Shown here one piece after another: positions 28,822-41,215 of a DNA stretch of 64,000 nucleotides (its first letter is position 1; the number at the start of each line of letters is the position of its first letter). Both the position numbers and the translations under genes were made by a program. The stretch spans positions 4,280,501 to 4,344,500 of the forward strand of contig NC_071340.1 of assembly GCF_027744825.2 (NCBI RefSeq), read 5' to 3'. The notes below the pieces were generated by a model. That model ran no database searches, was not told where the DNA came from, and saw nothing but the letters and a program-made list of their open reading frames with translations. This DNA is from Synchiropus splendidus. Lineage: Eukaryota > Chordata > Actinopteri > Syngnathiformes > Callionymidae.

Positions 28822-31800
28822 CTTTTAATACATATATACGTTTAATAAATAAATAAATAAAAACTGAATTGAGCATTGCTCATGCTAGCTGAACACACAG
28901 AAGCAACTGGCATGAAAATTGTAAACTTGACTGCCACCAACATAATCATTTTCAAGATGAACAAGGATATCTAAGTTGGGACTCAGCGGAGTCATGAGGA
29001 TAACTTCCTAGTGATGATAAACCAACTTCAATGGGAATAATTGTGCAACCTTTCTTATTCAGTAATCACATCTCACATACTAATACAGTTGCTTCACGTC
29101 AAAATACATTTTAAATATTTGTAATGTCAAAGTTATCACAAGTTAACAAAATGGCCACCTTGCTCAATTTATTTACATTGAATGACAGTCAAAGAATGAC
29201 AGACACAGGGACTGTGCCGTATCTGTGAGTCCCGCAGTTTCAAATGCTCAAAAATATCAATCACCGAATCACATACCATAAAGCAGCTTAAATGAACCTG
29301 TTAGTTACTAAAAAATAATCCCAAATGACACTCTGATTAGTCGTAGTTTATGTGTCGAAATGTTGTCTCCCTCCCTCTGTTCAAGCTTGTGCTCATTCTT
29401 GTCATAGATAACATGAAGTTCACTGGTTTATTCATCCACCAGGTGTTTATTGATGTTTTACTTCTATTACTACTAAATCATATCTTCACTTCAGCAAATA
29501 AAACTTCAGGGAAGATTGATTCAGAGTTTCTCACATCTAAACCGTAAGTTTGAGATCCAGATCTGTCACTCTCTTTTCACACTGTATGTTAAAGGTGCTT
29601 CAGAGCACAAGTGTTCCTTTAATTCACTTTCCTTCTCATCTTTTCCACCTCCTGACTTTTTCACCTCACAATTCCATCCTGCCTGTCTGCGTTATTTTGC
29701 GGGCGTGTCCAACAACCCATCATCTTGTCCTTAATCAGTCATGCGCAATTCATACATACAGCTGACATTCATGCTGACACATTAGAGCAGTCAGTTCCTC
29801 TCTGCTCTTTCTATCTTCTCCTGCCTCCAATCCTCACAATCATCTTCATGCCGCCTGCCCCCATTTTCCTCCAACTTCCTTTCCCCGCCATCTCCAACCA
29901 TTCATTTAGCTGATCTCATATCCGTGTGAATAGAATGAACGAGACATCTTCAGTCTTTTCATGTGATGCAGGGTGTGATACAGCAGAGAAAATGTTTCAT
30001 GGAGGCGACAAATGCAAATGCTTATTCGTAATGAATTGCAGTAATTCAGGCGTGATGATACACTAGAGGAGCTGATCTGCCATCACTTATTCAAGCACAG
30101 ACTCAAGGATCGTTGGTGTGTGTAAAAGCGCTCATTTTGAAACTGCCACGAAAAACAGCCTCAATCAGAAGCCTGAGAAGGAAATTTAGTAAATAGAGAT
30201 GTTAACGTCCTCTAACTTTTACTAAACACCAAGCATGTTTTATGCGGTGTATCTAACTGAACAGCCTTCATTACAGTTCTGAAATCAGCAGACTATATAC
30301 CGCACTTAGGCATAGTGCGGTCTGTGTTATCGGGTCCTTACATCAAGGAGGGCTAGTTTAAAAAAAAGACGTCTTATCCATCAGGTCATTCAACTGCACC
30401 ACTTGATCATAGGCTCTTCATATAATTCTTGGTGACGTGAACAGCTGTGCTCCAAAACCATGCTGAAAGACTTCCACTGGTATGTCACATACATGCCCTA
30501 CCAGATATCAAAGTAAGCCACAGGTTTCCAGGTTTAAAAAAGGACCTTCAAAGAAGATCATTGTAATAGAAGATCAGGGCATGCAAAAGAGAAGGAAATT
30601 GAAACTCAGATTAAAAACAACCTAGTTGGTTCTGTCTGGGATTGCATAAAAACTATTGTGATTTCACTGAAAGACATGTTGTGTAGATTTACAAGTTGCA
30701 ATCATTTATGGATGTGGAACAACATAACAGGAAATAAAGACCTTTGTAAATTAACTGGAATAAAGCTACTGTGCATTAAAATAAAATTATAAAAGGTTAA
30801 GGCAGCAAAGATAAAAAAAGAAGCTTTATTTGAGTATTTGAGGTGCCAAAAAAAGCACACACACAATTATTAAATACATGTACATGCTGAATTAGAGGAA
30901 AAAAAGAATTACAAAATCAGTCTTTATTTTATAATCCTTTTTAGTATGACAGCGAGTAGTAAGTGCTCGTTATTTTGTTTGTTTGAGTCTGAGTGTTAAA
31001 TGTGGAGAATGTTTGTGTGTGGGTGACTGAAGTTGTTCAGCAGTTCATTAATACAGCCAATTGAAACAGTAACTGACAATATAACTTGTTATACAGGGTT
31101 GGAATGTAGAGTGTCAGAAATAACATAGACAGAGATGAAGCTTGCTGTCAGCCATGTTTGTCTACGTCTTCCTTATATAGCGTCCCAGTGACTGTGTGCT
31201 GTGCTAATGAGTTCCGCATTATAGTCCTGTCTATTAAACATTTCAATCGTCAGAATTTTGACATTTATTAATCTATTTGGTGGCCATGTTTGATCACCTG
31301 GTTCGCCTCAAGGTTGTGCACGCTGATGATTCTGTAATTGTCTGCCTGCTTTGTGATGGTGGCCAGGAGATCCTGGGGAAGCTGTCATTCATGATGGATA
31401 TCTGTCTCATCCTCTCCAGGACACTCTTGCAGGACATTCAGTGGCAGACTGATCCAGCCTTGCTGCACAAAGGCGAAAATTTGTTATTCTTCCCTGCCCA
31501 GTTTGGTTCGACAATAGCGAATTCTGATGGGACACATAGTTCATTGTCAACATTTATTTATTTATTTATTTAATTTGTTCAAATATGCAATGTTGTGTAG
31601 CTTTGTGTTTACAGTGTACTGTTGCATTATGTACATCTCTGTTGTCTGAGGGACAAATAAAAGAGATCCAATCTAATCCAAAACAATCATAAAAAGTTCA
31701 CTCATTTCATTTTTGAGGAAACACACATGTTAATGTGCAGCATGTATAAACACATTTAAATAAAAGATAAGATAAGTTAGAAGAAAATATAATTTTATGA

Positions 31801-34800
31801 AAGCTACAAATACACATGTTCTTGTTGACTGCCCCGATGAATGTATAGCAATGTATGGCAGGGTGAAGAGTACATCACAACTTCAGAGGCTGACATATGA
31901 CACCTGTAGAATAGAGTGAGTTGTCAAAACACTGCAGCAACATTCACCTACCCCAGCCGTGCATCTACCAGCACACCAACATTCACTGTGGAAGAGCATA
32001 ATGTTGAGCTGTGTACTCATGGCAATAAACAAAGACCTCCCACAGTCCCACATTTTCTGCAGGATTTTTTCTCTCCTTGGCCCAAGCCGTCACTGGCACT
32101 TGCCTGTTCTGCTCCAATAATCGCTGCAAGAAATCACACAGAACTAGGCTCAACCATGGCTCATATCACCTTGTTGCCCTTATTGTCGCAATTAAGATGT
32201 GCGTCAAGAGACTGGTTCTCCATCAAATCTGAGACTACCTCACGCACACAATTGAAACTCACCAGTTTGCATGCCACTCAAACAGATCCGGGGGACAGGC
32301 CATTGCGCAGTGCTTAGCCACCTGGAACAACAGCAAAACTATGCCAGGATGTTTTTTATGGATTACTACTAATCATTTAATACAATTAACATGAACATTC
32401 TGATCATGAACACAGACATCCTGGCCGTCCCTCCTCTCAAATGTTCCTTGATCAACAATTGTGGTACGTGACCCTCACCACTGCACGGTGAGCAGAGGAA
32501 GCTGCTGCTGATCCTATGCTGCTCATCCATTGAGATCCTGCTGAAGTACTGCTTTTTCATCTTGTATGATAGATGCAAGGCAGACGGAGTGAGGCTACAG
32601 AGGACAGTCCAAGGTCGTCTTAAATCCATGACAGATAGACTGAGAAACATCTTCTTAACACGAGTGTTATGTGATTAGAATGTATTTTGAACAAAAGAAG
32701 ACTTAGACAGGGTGCTGTCTAATACATCCCCCACTGATTTGCTGTTAATCCATCATTAGACATGTATATTCACAATCTTTTGTCTTTGGTTGTTTCGTGT
32801 GCACACATTCAGATGCTTCACTTTGGGTGGGTGTTAGAGCCTGTCTCAGTCTGCGGCAGCTTCATTCCACACAGCAAATGCTAAAATGTTACAATCTCAC
32901 AATTTTGATGACCGGAGTAAAATTTATACACTGCGGATTTGAATTGGCCCTAATTACACCAGTCGGGGTGCACCAGCCCTCCTGGGTGTTCTCATGTGTA
33001 TAATGCCGGTGTAGAATTATTGAAGTGTGTATTGAGGGATGATGAACTCCCCGAGAGTACATCTGCTGTTTGAGACTTTACCGTCAGCATCTAAGCTTCA
33101 ATTTCATTTTCGAAATTGGGGCTCCGTAATTATGCTTCATATTCAGGATTTCTGAGTGCAGGAAAGTCTACTTTATTTAACACATTTTGTATGGCTCATT
33201 GGCGAAAGTGGCCATGGTTCCTGAGGTCTTAGCCCTGTGGCTTCGGTTTTGGCATGGCATCTCCTGCCATCTAGTGTGTGAAATAATGTGTACTGTGTAA
33301 AGTGTAACCAACAACCAACTGCCAAGAACAATGTGACGGAGCAGCTCCGACAGTCCGTCACCGAGAGCTCCTGCACACTCTCGATTTTCCCCTCCCGCTC
33401 AGTGGCTGCACGCAGACGCACGCAGGAAGGCACGCACACACCTGCTTTTACGCCTAGTCCGGTTAGCGCTCACAAAACTTAATTCACACTCCGTTGTCCG
33501 ACTTTCGCCCGCTCATACTAGAATCACACCCAAACACATGATACTCACCGGAGCCAGCGAGACATGTCAAGCAAAACACGCCTGTTCCAAACAGGAGCAG
33601 TTCTGCTGTTTATGTGCGCACTTTCGCCCCCGGTCTGTGTCAGACATCTGGAAATGATATTTACTGTAATTTAGACATATTCTCGGAGGAATGGCCTCAT
33701 AAAAATAAACTAACAAACTAAATGAAAAGACTGAAACTGTGTTTAATTTTAAAATGGACTGTGATGACGTGTGATTCGTTCAGGGGAGGTGAAAAGGGGT
33801 ATTTAAGGAAGCCATTTTGTATTGTTTGGGGAATGTGTGTGATGGTGGCGGACAACGGAAACCCGTGAGTTGGAGAACTAAATTGTGAGCTATTTCTTTT
33901 TCTGTTTTTTGGAAGCTGAGTCTGATATTTTTGTGGAACTCCGTCCAGTTTTCCCTGTACATTTTGTAAGTACCCTCTTTGCTGCATTTTTCCATTTCTT
34001 GTAAATATCGAAAGGTCACTGCACTTTTTGGGAGACGACCACAATAAATTGCACCTTTTTTCTGATTTTTTTTGGCTACGCCATCATTTTTTTGAATGTG
34101 GACATGAACCCCGTGACAAACAATTTTTCCAAATTTTTCAAGGAACCATGGAGACATTTTACATTCCTACTGCACTTTTGGAAACTACAGCTATTTTAAT
34201 CTGGTATAAAATGGATTCTGTATTGTTTTTTACTTTCATAATCATCTTTTCCTATATTGTAAGCTAAAGCGACGTTCAACATCCCCCACTGAGACAGAGA
34301 GATAGGTTCTGACCAATATCCTGTTTCAACTATTAAGCGTACCAGCCTAAATACTTGCTTGCCAACTAGTGTCAAAAATAAAATGAAGCACAGTTTCTAC
34401 GCACAACTGAACCTGTGGTTCCATGTATTAAATCATCAATGAAAAAAAAAAATGAAAACACCTTTTCCCCACCTGTCTATTCCATCCCATCCTCCTGCAC
34501 AGATGCCTTCACGCTCTTCACAGAGTGATTCATTTCTGATGTCCCCTAAAAGACTGATGATACAATCCAAAGCCCTCCAAAAGTCAGAATATTGATGACA
34601 GTTATTGGTGGGCCTAAGAGGTGGTGTTTTTTTGTAAAGCATTTCACCATATGTTGTAATTATGTTTTATTTATTTATTTATTTATTTTTTACATATTAT
34701 TGATATTTGATATAGATACATAAAGGCTAAAGTGATAGAGCATGCCAAAAACCTCAGTAAGACACCTCTGCTTGACTATTTCATGTCATTCAGTGTGCAG

Positions 34801-37319
34801 AGGAGAACCCTGATGAGGATGAAGCGGTCCAGGTAAATTGTATTTAAACAATAAAATATGAACTTGTTTCTGTTTGGCTGCCTGTTAATTTTATGGAGTA
34901 GAATCAATGGCTGCGTTAACAATCTTAAAATTGTGTCATGGCCTTTTGTCACATATATTTCAAAAGCTCATAACCAGTGCCCTGCCTTCTCAGGTTGGGA
35001 TAATGACATAGCCTCACTTCTACTACTGGTCTTCTTCCTGCCACCACCACCAAGTGGAAAGAAAGGAACAGTGAAGATCAAGGTATTTTAAATTGTCCAA
35101 CATCCAATTGTGTAACTTAATACAACTGTCTACATATACAGTAAGTATATACTGGATAGAATAAGTCAGGATAATATGAATATCTTCCAAATCTTCAGGA
35201 TTTACACCAGTAAAACCACAAAAATACCAGAATACCTTTTTATTAATGAAACGAAAAGCAATTTTTTAACACCTTCTTATACGTCAGACTTCAGCGGTTT
35301 TGGATGAGCAAAAGTGTACATGTAGCCAGCACGTGTGTTCATATGAAACATGTTCCAAAAAGTGTACACTTTTTGTTTTGCACAATTTTGCACCCATTTA
35401 AACCAAATTTTATGTCAGGTCAAGTTATTGCAATGTGCAATTGTTTACAACATTGTCATTTGTGAAACTACTTCGAAAGGAAAATTTGAAAATATAATGA
35501 TTTCGAGAATCCATTGTGTTGAGTGGTCATTCCTTAAGTGATGGGTGTCCACCTGTCACAGTGTACATTCTTATTCTCCAAGTGAACAATAATCAGCTCG
35601 CTACATAGCACTGGTTTCGAATATATTTCTTACTCTCTGCTTGTAAACACTGAGAGTGTCTACAAAATTAACAGTAAAACTGCACATAGCATACAGTGGA
35701 CGTTTAGTTTCACATTCTTGGCACACTGATTTAATTGCTGACTAATAAGTGTAGTAAAAAGTTGACACTGTGATAAAACTTTCTTTCTGCACTTGTCAAG
35801 CAAATTGTGATATATTCTTCATGTCACTGTGGGATCTCCTATTTCTGCAATTACTACTGATTGAGGAGAGCAGTGGTAACAAAAAATAGGTGTGTTCGCT
35901 GTGCGTTTTTATTTGTTGCTCATTGGCAGAATGCAGCGCTGAAGTCGGCTCCTAATCAGAGCACCACTTCCTAATAGGAAACATTTCTCCAGCGCACACA
36001 AGGATCTGCTCACAGACACTCAGCGAGGAGTATAATTGTCTGTGATTACATTTGGATGGCAGTCCAGTAGCATGCTGATTGTCAGCATGACATTAACAGA
36101 AAGAAAAAGTGCAGAGCAAACAAAAAGGAGAATAGAGAAAAATGTGAGGAAGAAACATTCCCTCTCACAGTTGTCTCTTGACAGTGAGAAATTTTAATCG
36201 ATTAAAATGAAACAGGAACTGAACAAAATGTTTCTAAACAAGGTAAGTTAAATGTATTTTGCAATAAAGTAGCTCCAAGATCCAAGAGAACTTTAAATTA
36301 ACCAAATGTTTGTGGCCCTTCAATGAAAATTTTGCCCCCAGAGAGCATGTCAATTAGAACCGTGGCCAAATTGAAGCTGAGCGGAGGCAAAGCAGGATGG
36401 TAAGCAAGCCTAAAAAAAAAAAAGCAAGCAAGTGGCAATGAGAAAGAAGTTCTGGGAAATGAAGACGATTACATGCATTGTCTTTCAAAGCTGAGGGTTG
36501 CATTCCAAGATGGTAATGTGGAAATGTATGCAGAAATTCAGGCCCACTGGCACAGTGGTTGATAAAGAAGTCTCACATTAGTGAGATTATTTCACCAACG
36601 TGTCTTGCTGACTCTGCGATGGTTGCAGAATCAACAATTAACTAAAGTACAGGAGTTAAATGGCTGTACACAGCATATTCACAGTCATAAGCAGAGGGGG
36701 GCTGGCTAGATTTGTGTCCATTGCCAACAATAAAAACACTAGTTTCCAAAAACGGGGTACAAATCTCTCTTTTGGATGCGACGGCAAACACCACTATGTT
36801 CACGTCCACCTCCATGATGCCTAGTGCTTTCTGCATGCTTTGCTGTTTCCACTTCGTTTATATGTTTGATTGCATGGCATTTCATTTTCAGAAAAGAGAT
36901 CAATATTGAGAGCTGCCAAGAAGGCATGGAGGATCATATTTAAGCTGCGTCGGTGCGCCACAATTTTTTACATGAAGCGGAAACCCTGAAATGACAAGTA
37001 GTCTGGAAAACTGCCTTTATTTTGAGGTCCTTGTGCACCCAGACTTAGATTGGGCCCTTGGTGATCGTCCACATTGCCCATACCAAAATCTGGCCTGGTC
37101 ATAATTCTGAAGACACATGTTTTCTGGGTATCATTGAACTAGTTTTACATTTTATACTTTTTTTTTCAATGAAGTTCAATGAACTTTTATAATTCACATA
37201 CCTAAAAATACACAAAATGGAGGGTGGCAACAAACTGAATAAAGGAGAATAAAACACACTCGTAGAAATAATATCCAATCAAACACAACACACAAAGAAC
37301 AGAAAATCCACTTAGTGGC
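28822..37319. other. Long stretch without recognised genes
   Basis: About 8.5 kb of AT-rich DNA. ORFs at 31277-31573, 31916-32317 and 32369-32650 show no domain I can name and may be old LINE-derived sequence. (ATTT)n-type runs occur near 28840, 31553 and 34668. No RNA gene was recognised. Confidence 0.5.
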
Positions 37320-38090
37320 AAAACTCAGCTCAGCTTGTCTTAGCGGACCGGGCCCTGCATTTGGAGCAAACTTTTCCGGACTCTCCTGTTATTGTGCTTG
37401 GTGACTTCAACAAGGCGAATCTGAGCCAGGTACAAGCAGATGGAAAAATGCTCCACGAGAGAGCAAAGCGTGTTGGACCACTGCTACACATCGCTGCACA
37501 ATGCTTATAGCGCTCTCCCAAGAGCAGCACTGGGACTCTCTGACCACTTGATGGTTCATCTTGTTCCCACATACAAACAGAGATTGAAGAATGCAAAGTC
37601 TGTTGTGGGGAACATGAGGATCTGGACAAGTGAAGCTAGAGAGGAGCTGCAGGCTTGTATGGAGACCACAGACTGGGAGGTGTTCAGGGCTGCTACCAAT
37701 AATTAGACAAGGCTGTGCTCACTCAGTTCAGGAAGCATTGTGCCACTGAGCTGGCTCCAGTGTTCACGGACATCTTCAATGCATCTTTGGTGTCCTGTCA
37801 TGTTCCAGCCTGCTTTAAATCCTCCACTGTTGTTCCTGTTCCAAAGAAACCAAGGATTACAGGACTGAATGACTACAGGCCGGTGTCACTGACGTCTGTG
37901 ATCATAAAGTCCTTTGAGCGCCTGGTTCTATCCCACCTGAAATCCATCACTACTCCCCTACTGGACTCAATGCAGTTTGCCGACAGAACCAACAGATCTT
38001 TAGATGATGCAGGCCCATTTCGTTCTGGAGCATCTGGACTCCCCAGGAATCTATGCCAGGATCCTGTTTGTGGACTTCAGCTCTGCTTTC
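37320..38090 (+). mobile_element. L2-type LINE fragment
   Basis: Endonuclease end with VIVLGDFNKANL (about 37387-37425), then a linker read in another frame with LDHCYTSLHNAYSALPRAAL, GLSDHLMVHLVPTYK and TDWEVF. From about 37715 there is RT N-terminal sequence [33 protein letters not shown] and [12 protein letters not shown] motifs after this are lost. The fragment has internal deletions and frameshifts, and it ends about 160 bp before the gypsy LTR. Confidence 0.8.
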
Positions 38091-38246
38091 ATATTTTCAT
38101 ATTTCATATTTTTATTTCCTATTTTGGGATCAGCAGTGGATGATCAGGTGGAGGAGATGCATCAGCAACATCAGGAGAGGCAGAAGGATGGCATAGTGTG
38201 ATTATATTATTATTATTCCTCTGGACCTAAACAAAACACAATATAT

Positions 38247-38478
38247 TGTAGCAAGCAGTGGTCAGAGATGACACAATGGGTTGTCTTTCTGCATCCAAAG
38301 GAACTCTCAGATGCTCTTTATTGAAAGCAACCGAACTGCAGCAAACAGTGAACACAGCGAAGGCATAAAACGCAACAGCCACTTGAATTATGGTGCCCCA
38401 ACATCTGAAAACTACCAAATGCATCATGGGTAGTCCACATCACTTCTGAATACAGCAGTCCACCTCTCAGTCGCTACA
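38247..38478 (-). repeat. Gypsy 3' LTR
   Basis: Starts TGTAGCAAGCAGTGG, ends TCAGTCGCTACA, with 6-bp inverted ends TGTAGC/GCTACA. It is the downstream LTR in element orientation. Confidence 0.95.
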
Positions 38479-38495
38479 TAGCCCCCACCTGAGGG
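38479..38495 (-). promoter_or_regulatory. Gypsy polypurine tract
   Basis: The minus strand reads AGGTGGGGGCTA immediately before the 3' LTR, the expected plus-strand primer site. Confidence 0.7.
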
Positions 38496-38496
38496 G

Positions 38497-39870
38497 TCAG
38501 ACGTCCTCGGCGACCCCATCATCCAACACAAAATCTTTTAGATGTCCAGGCCGTCGTCGTTGGCGGTTCGGTCGCCTCAGACCGACATTGACCGTAGCAG
38601 ATGGTGCGTCACGTTGACAGGGCCCAGGGGTACTGGTGTCACTGCTTTGCTCACCAGCAGGAGTGCAAAGGGGCCGGTATGGCGACAGTCTGTCCTGGTG
38701 TAACACCACCATTCGCCCTTTTCCTGGCATCCGCACCCGGTACACCACTTCAGATAAGCGCCCTATGACTTCACCAGGACCCTGCCAGTGGCTGTGCAGT
38801 TTGGGGGACATTCCCTTCTTTCGAACAGGGCAATACACCCACACCTTTTCTCCCGGTTGGAAGGCTCGTTCTCTGCAGCGGGTGTCATAAGCCCTTTTCT
38901 GTCGAGCGCCTGAGTTGTCTTGGGCTTGACGGGTGTAGTCATGTACTACCTGCAGGCGCTCCTTCAATCTGCGGAGATAGTCCATCTCTCTCCCCCCAGC
39001 TATTTCAGGTTCAGGGGGGGCACCAAAAATTAAGTCGACTGGCGTCCGAAGCTCCCTCCCAAACATAAGAGCAGCAGGTGTACACCGACTGGACTCCTGC
39101 ACAGCAGATCTGTAGGACCACAGGACGAACGGCAGGTGATGATCCCAGTCCCTCTGATGCTGACTGGTCAGAATAGCAAGCTGTGTAGCCAGGGTACGGT
39201 TGAAGCGCTCTACTAGGCCGTCACTCTGGGGGTGAAGTGGGGTTGTTCTCGTCTTCCTCACCCCAAGCCGCCGGCAGACCTCTCCAAAGACCTGTGACTC
39301 GAAGTTCCGTCCCTGGTCGCTGTGAAGCTCCTCAGGAACTCCAAACCGAGAAAACATCTCCTCCACCAACTTTTCTGCTGTGGTGCCAGCACTCTGATCT
39401 GGAATTGCATACGCTTCTGGCCATTTGGTAAAATAATCCATAGCGACCAAAATGTAGCGGTTGCCAGAGTCAGTGATTGGGAAGGGTCCGAGGATGTCCA
39501 CTCCTATCCTCTCCATCGGTGCCCCCACCAAGTACTGCTGCAGTGGGGCATGAGAGCGCTGTGTTGGCCCCTTCTGGGCAGTGCAGGCGTCACAGCAGTG
39601 TACATACAGTTCAACATCCTGTCTACAGCCTGGCCAGTAAAACCGGTCCCGCAGTCGCTGGAGAGTCTTCGCATTCCCATAGTGTCCTGCCCCCACCAAG
39701 CCATGGACACCTTGAAGAACGTTGGGACGTAAAGCTCGGGGCACCAACAACTGAAGGAGGTCCTTCCCTCTCCCTGACGCCTGCCATCTCCGATACAGCA
39801 CACCATTGTGGACCTCAAAGTTGCCCCATTGGGAGTGATATGCTTTCACCTCAGCTCCAAGGGCCGACAC
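38497..39870 (-). CDS. Ty3/gypsy integrase (C-terminal pol)
   Basis: Open frame of about 457 codons. Near the start it has the zinc-binding HHCC module (GHYGNAKTLQRLRDRFYWPG, then CCDAC). Next is the DDE core: D in GVDILGPFP, D in LHSDQGRNFES, and E in HPQSDGLVERFNRTL. The C-terminal GPY/F-like module (WQGPGEVIGRLSEVVYRV) is present, with no chromodomain. The frame is open slightly upstream (WAEVSALGAEVKAYHSQW), as in the natural polyprotein. It lies in a different frame from the gag-like ORF, so any product would need recoding. RT and RNase H that should precede it are deleted. Confidence 0.93.
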   Translation of the reverse strand: MSALGAEVKAYHSQWGNFEVHNGVLYRRWQASGRGKDLLQLLVPRALRPNVLQGVHGLVGAGHYGNAKTLQRLRDRFYWPGCRQDVELYVHCCDACTAQKGPTQRSHAPLQQYLVGAPMERIGVDILGPFPITDSGNRYILVAMDYFTKWPEAYAIPDQSAGTTAEKLVEEMFSRFGVPEELHSDQGRNFESQVFGEVCRRLGVRKTRTTPLHPQSDGLVERFNRTLATQLAILTSQHQRDWDHHLPFVLWSYRSAVQESSRCTPAALMFGRELRTPVDLIFGAPPEPEIAGGREMDYLRRLKERLQVVHDYTRQAQDNSGARQKRAYDTRCRERAFQPGEKVWVYCPVRKKGMSPKLHSHWQGPGEVIGRLSEVVYRVRMPGKGRMVVLHQDRLSPYRPLCTPAGEQSSDTSTPGPCQRDAPSATVNVGLRRPNRQRRRPGHLKDFVLDDGVAEDV

Positions 39871-40328
39871 CTCTGCCCATCTCTGGTCCTCCCATCCAGC
39901 TGATGGTGATCTTCGGTCAGCCTGTGTACTCCACTGGTCTCCCCCAACAGCAGGCGACCTGCTGACATCCGCGGTTCAACGGTCCTCCTTTCCACTAGGT
40001 GGCGAGCAGCAGTCATCCTTCGTGCACTGGTCCTTCCTTCCAGCAGGTGGCCATCACCTTCCGCGGACCGTCTCTTCTTCTCCACTGGGTGGCAAGCTGT
40101 AGCCATCTGTCCACTGGCACCTCCTTCCCGTAGATGGCGATGTCCACTGGCTCCTCCTTCCTGTAGATGGCGATGTCCACTGGCTCCTCCTTCCTGTAGA
40201 CGGCGATGTTTACTGGCTCCTCCTTCGCATAGATGGTGAGCTTCTGCAGTCCTCTTCTTCAGATAAGGGCGAAGCTCAATGAAGCTCTGCTCAATTGCTT
40301 GCTCGAGTTTGAGGATTTCCTCTTCCAT
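39846..40328 (-). CDS. Gypsy gag-like N-terminal ORF with 11-residue repeats
   Basis: ATG at 40328, 35 nt inside the 5' LTR boundary. About 160 codons, starting MEEEILKLEQAIEQSFIELR, then an imperfect 11-residue repeat (consensus GHRHLQEGGAS, about 4 units) and a basic tail. No capsid or CCHC zinc knuckle. It ends in the overlap with the integrase frame, near the deletion junction. Typed as gag from position only. Confidence 0.6.
   Translation of the reverse strand: MEEEILKLEQAIEQSFIELRPYLKKRTAEAHHLCEGGASKHRRLQEGGASGHRHLQEGGASGHRHLREGGASGQMATACHPVEKKRRSAEGDGHLLEGRTSARRMTAARHLVERRTVEPRMSAGRLLLGETSGVHRLTEDHHQLDGRTRDGQRCRPLELR
40107..40238. repeat. 33-bp minisatellite inside gypsy gag-like ORF
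   Basis: About four units of a 33-bp repeat (core CTGGCTCCTCCTTCCTGTAG). The unit length is a multiple of three, so the reading frame is kept. Confidence 0.85.
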
Positions 40329-40344
40329 TGTTTTGAAGACGGAG

Positions 40345-40362
40345 ATCCCACTTCTGACACCA
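40345..40362 (-). promoter_or_regulatory. Gypsy primer-binding site
   Basis: Minus strand TGGTGTCAGAAGTGGGAT, two bases inside the 5' LTR, in the TGG-initial form expected to pair with a tRNA 3' CCA end. Confidence 0.75.
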
Positions 40363-40363
40363 A

Positions 40364-40595
40364 TGTAGCAAGCAGTGGTCAGAGATGACACAATGGGTTG
40401 TCTTTCTGCATCCAAAGGAACTCTCAGATGCTCTTTATTGAAAGCAACCGAACTGCAGCAAACACTGAACACAGCGAAGGCATAAAACGCAACAGCCACT
40501 TGAATTATGGTGCCCCAACATCTGAAAACTACCAAATGCATCATGGGTAGTCCACATCACTTCTGAATACAGCAGTCCACCTCTCAGTCGCTACA
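40364..40595 (-). repeat. Gypsy 5' LTR
   Basis: Identical to 38247-38478 except for one base. It should contain the promoter of the element. Confidence 0.95.
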
Positions 40596-41029
40596 TAATG
40601 TTTTTTTTTTTTGTATATATTTAGCTAGCATTCAGATTGACACCAATGAACTAACGTACAAACCTATCTCCTGACTCATCTGTTGCTGCTACTGCATCTC
40701 ACTTCATGTTCCCCAACATCTCACTTGGAGATGATGTGCTCGAGAGCAGAGAGGTTACTTCACATCACAACGCTGATCCCTCCGCTCCTTGGTCAACTTC
40801 CTCCCCTCACCCTTACACTTTTCCATGACATCTCCGGGCAAGATTCTTCCGATTTAAGTCCTGATAAAAATTACAAAACAGACATTTATGTAATATAATG
40901 ACGGGGAAAGCACATTAGCTTCTCAACGATTACATTCTTATCCTCAGGTACACATCAGCCGGAGATCGGGTCTCGGATTGGCTGCAAATTTTTAAAAAAA
41001 GTGAACTATTGCCACAATTGCAGTAGGCC

Positions 41030-41215
41030 AGTTGTGTCGTGAATTGCTGGAATCACCGTATGTAAGCTCAAATCACATCTCAGTACGGCAGTAGTGTCAT
41101 GGTCATGTTAGTAACCGCAAATTGTCATCATACGGCACAACTTCATTGACTTTGTATGTAAACCGGAAGGGGCTGGCGGTGTGACCGTCCCTTCACATTG
41201 ACATGTGAGCCAACC
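41030..41215 (-). mobile_element. Harbinger-like fragment
   Basis: Contains CATTGACTTTGTATGTAA and ends CGGTGTGACCGTCCC, resembling the reversed end of the element that begins at 13028. No coding sequence. Confidence 0.45.

Larger units (their letters stand above)
38247..40595 (-). mobile_element. Ty3/gypsy LTR retrotransposon, internally deleted
   Basis: Two 232-bp LTRs (TGTAGC...GCTACA) bound a 1.9-kb interior on the minus strand, containing a primer-binding site, a gag-like N-terminal ORF, integrase and a polypurine tract. Capsid/nucleocapsid, protease, reverse transcriptase and RNase H are absent, so this copy cannot move on its own. The LTRs differ at one position (G at about 38349 against C at about 40466), so the insertion is recent. 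No convincing target-site duplication was seen (TATAT left, TAATG right). Confidence 0.92.

Noticed and set aside
31277..32650. Possible LINE-derived coding region
   Set aside because: Length and texture suggest old LINE sequence, but no RT or endonuclease motif could be read, so only noted as unassigned.
37330..37629. Antisense ORF of 99 codons
   Set aside because: Shadow of the L2-type LINE sense frame.
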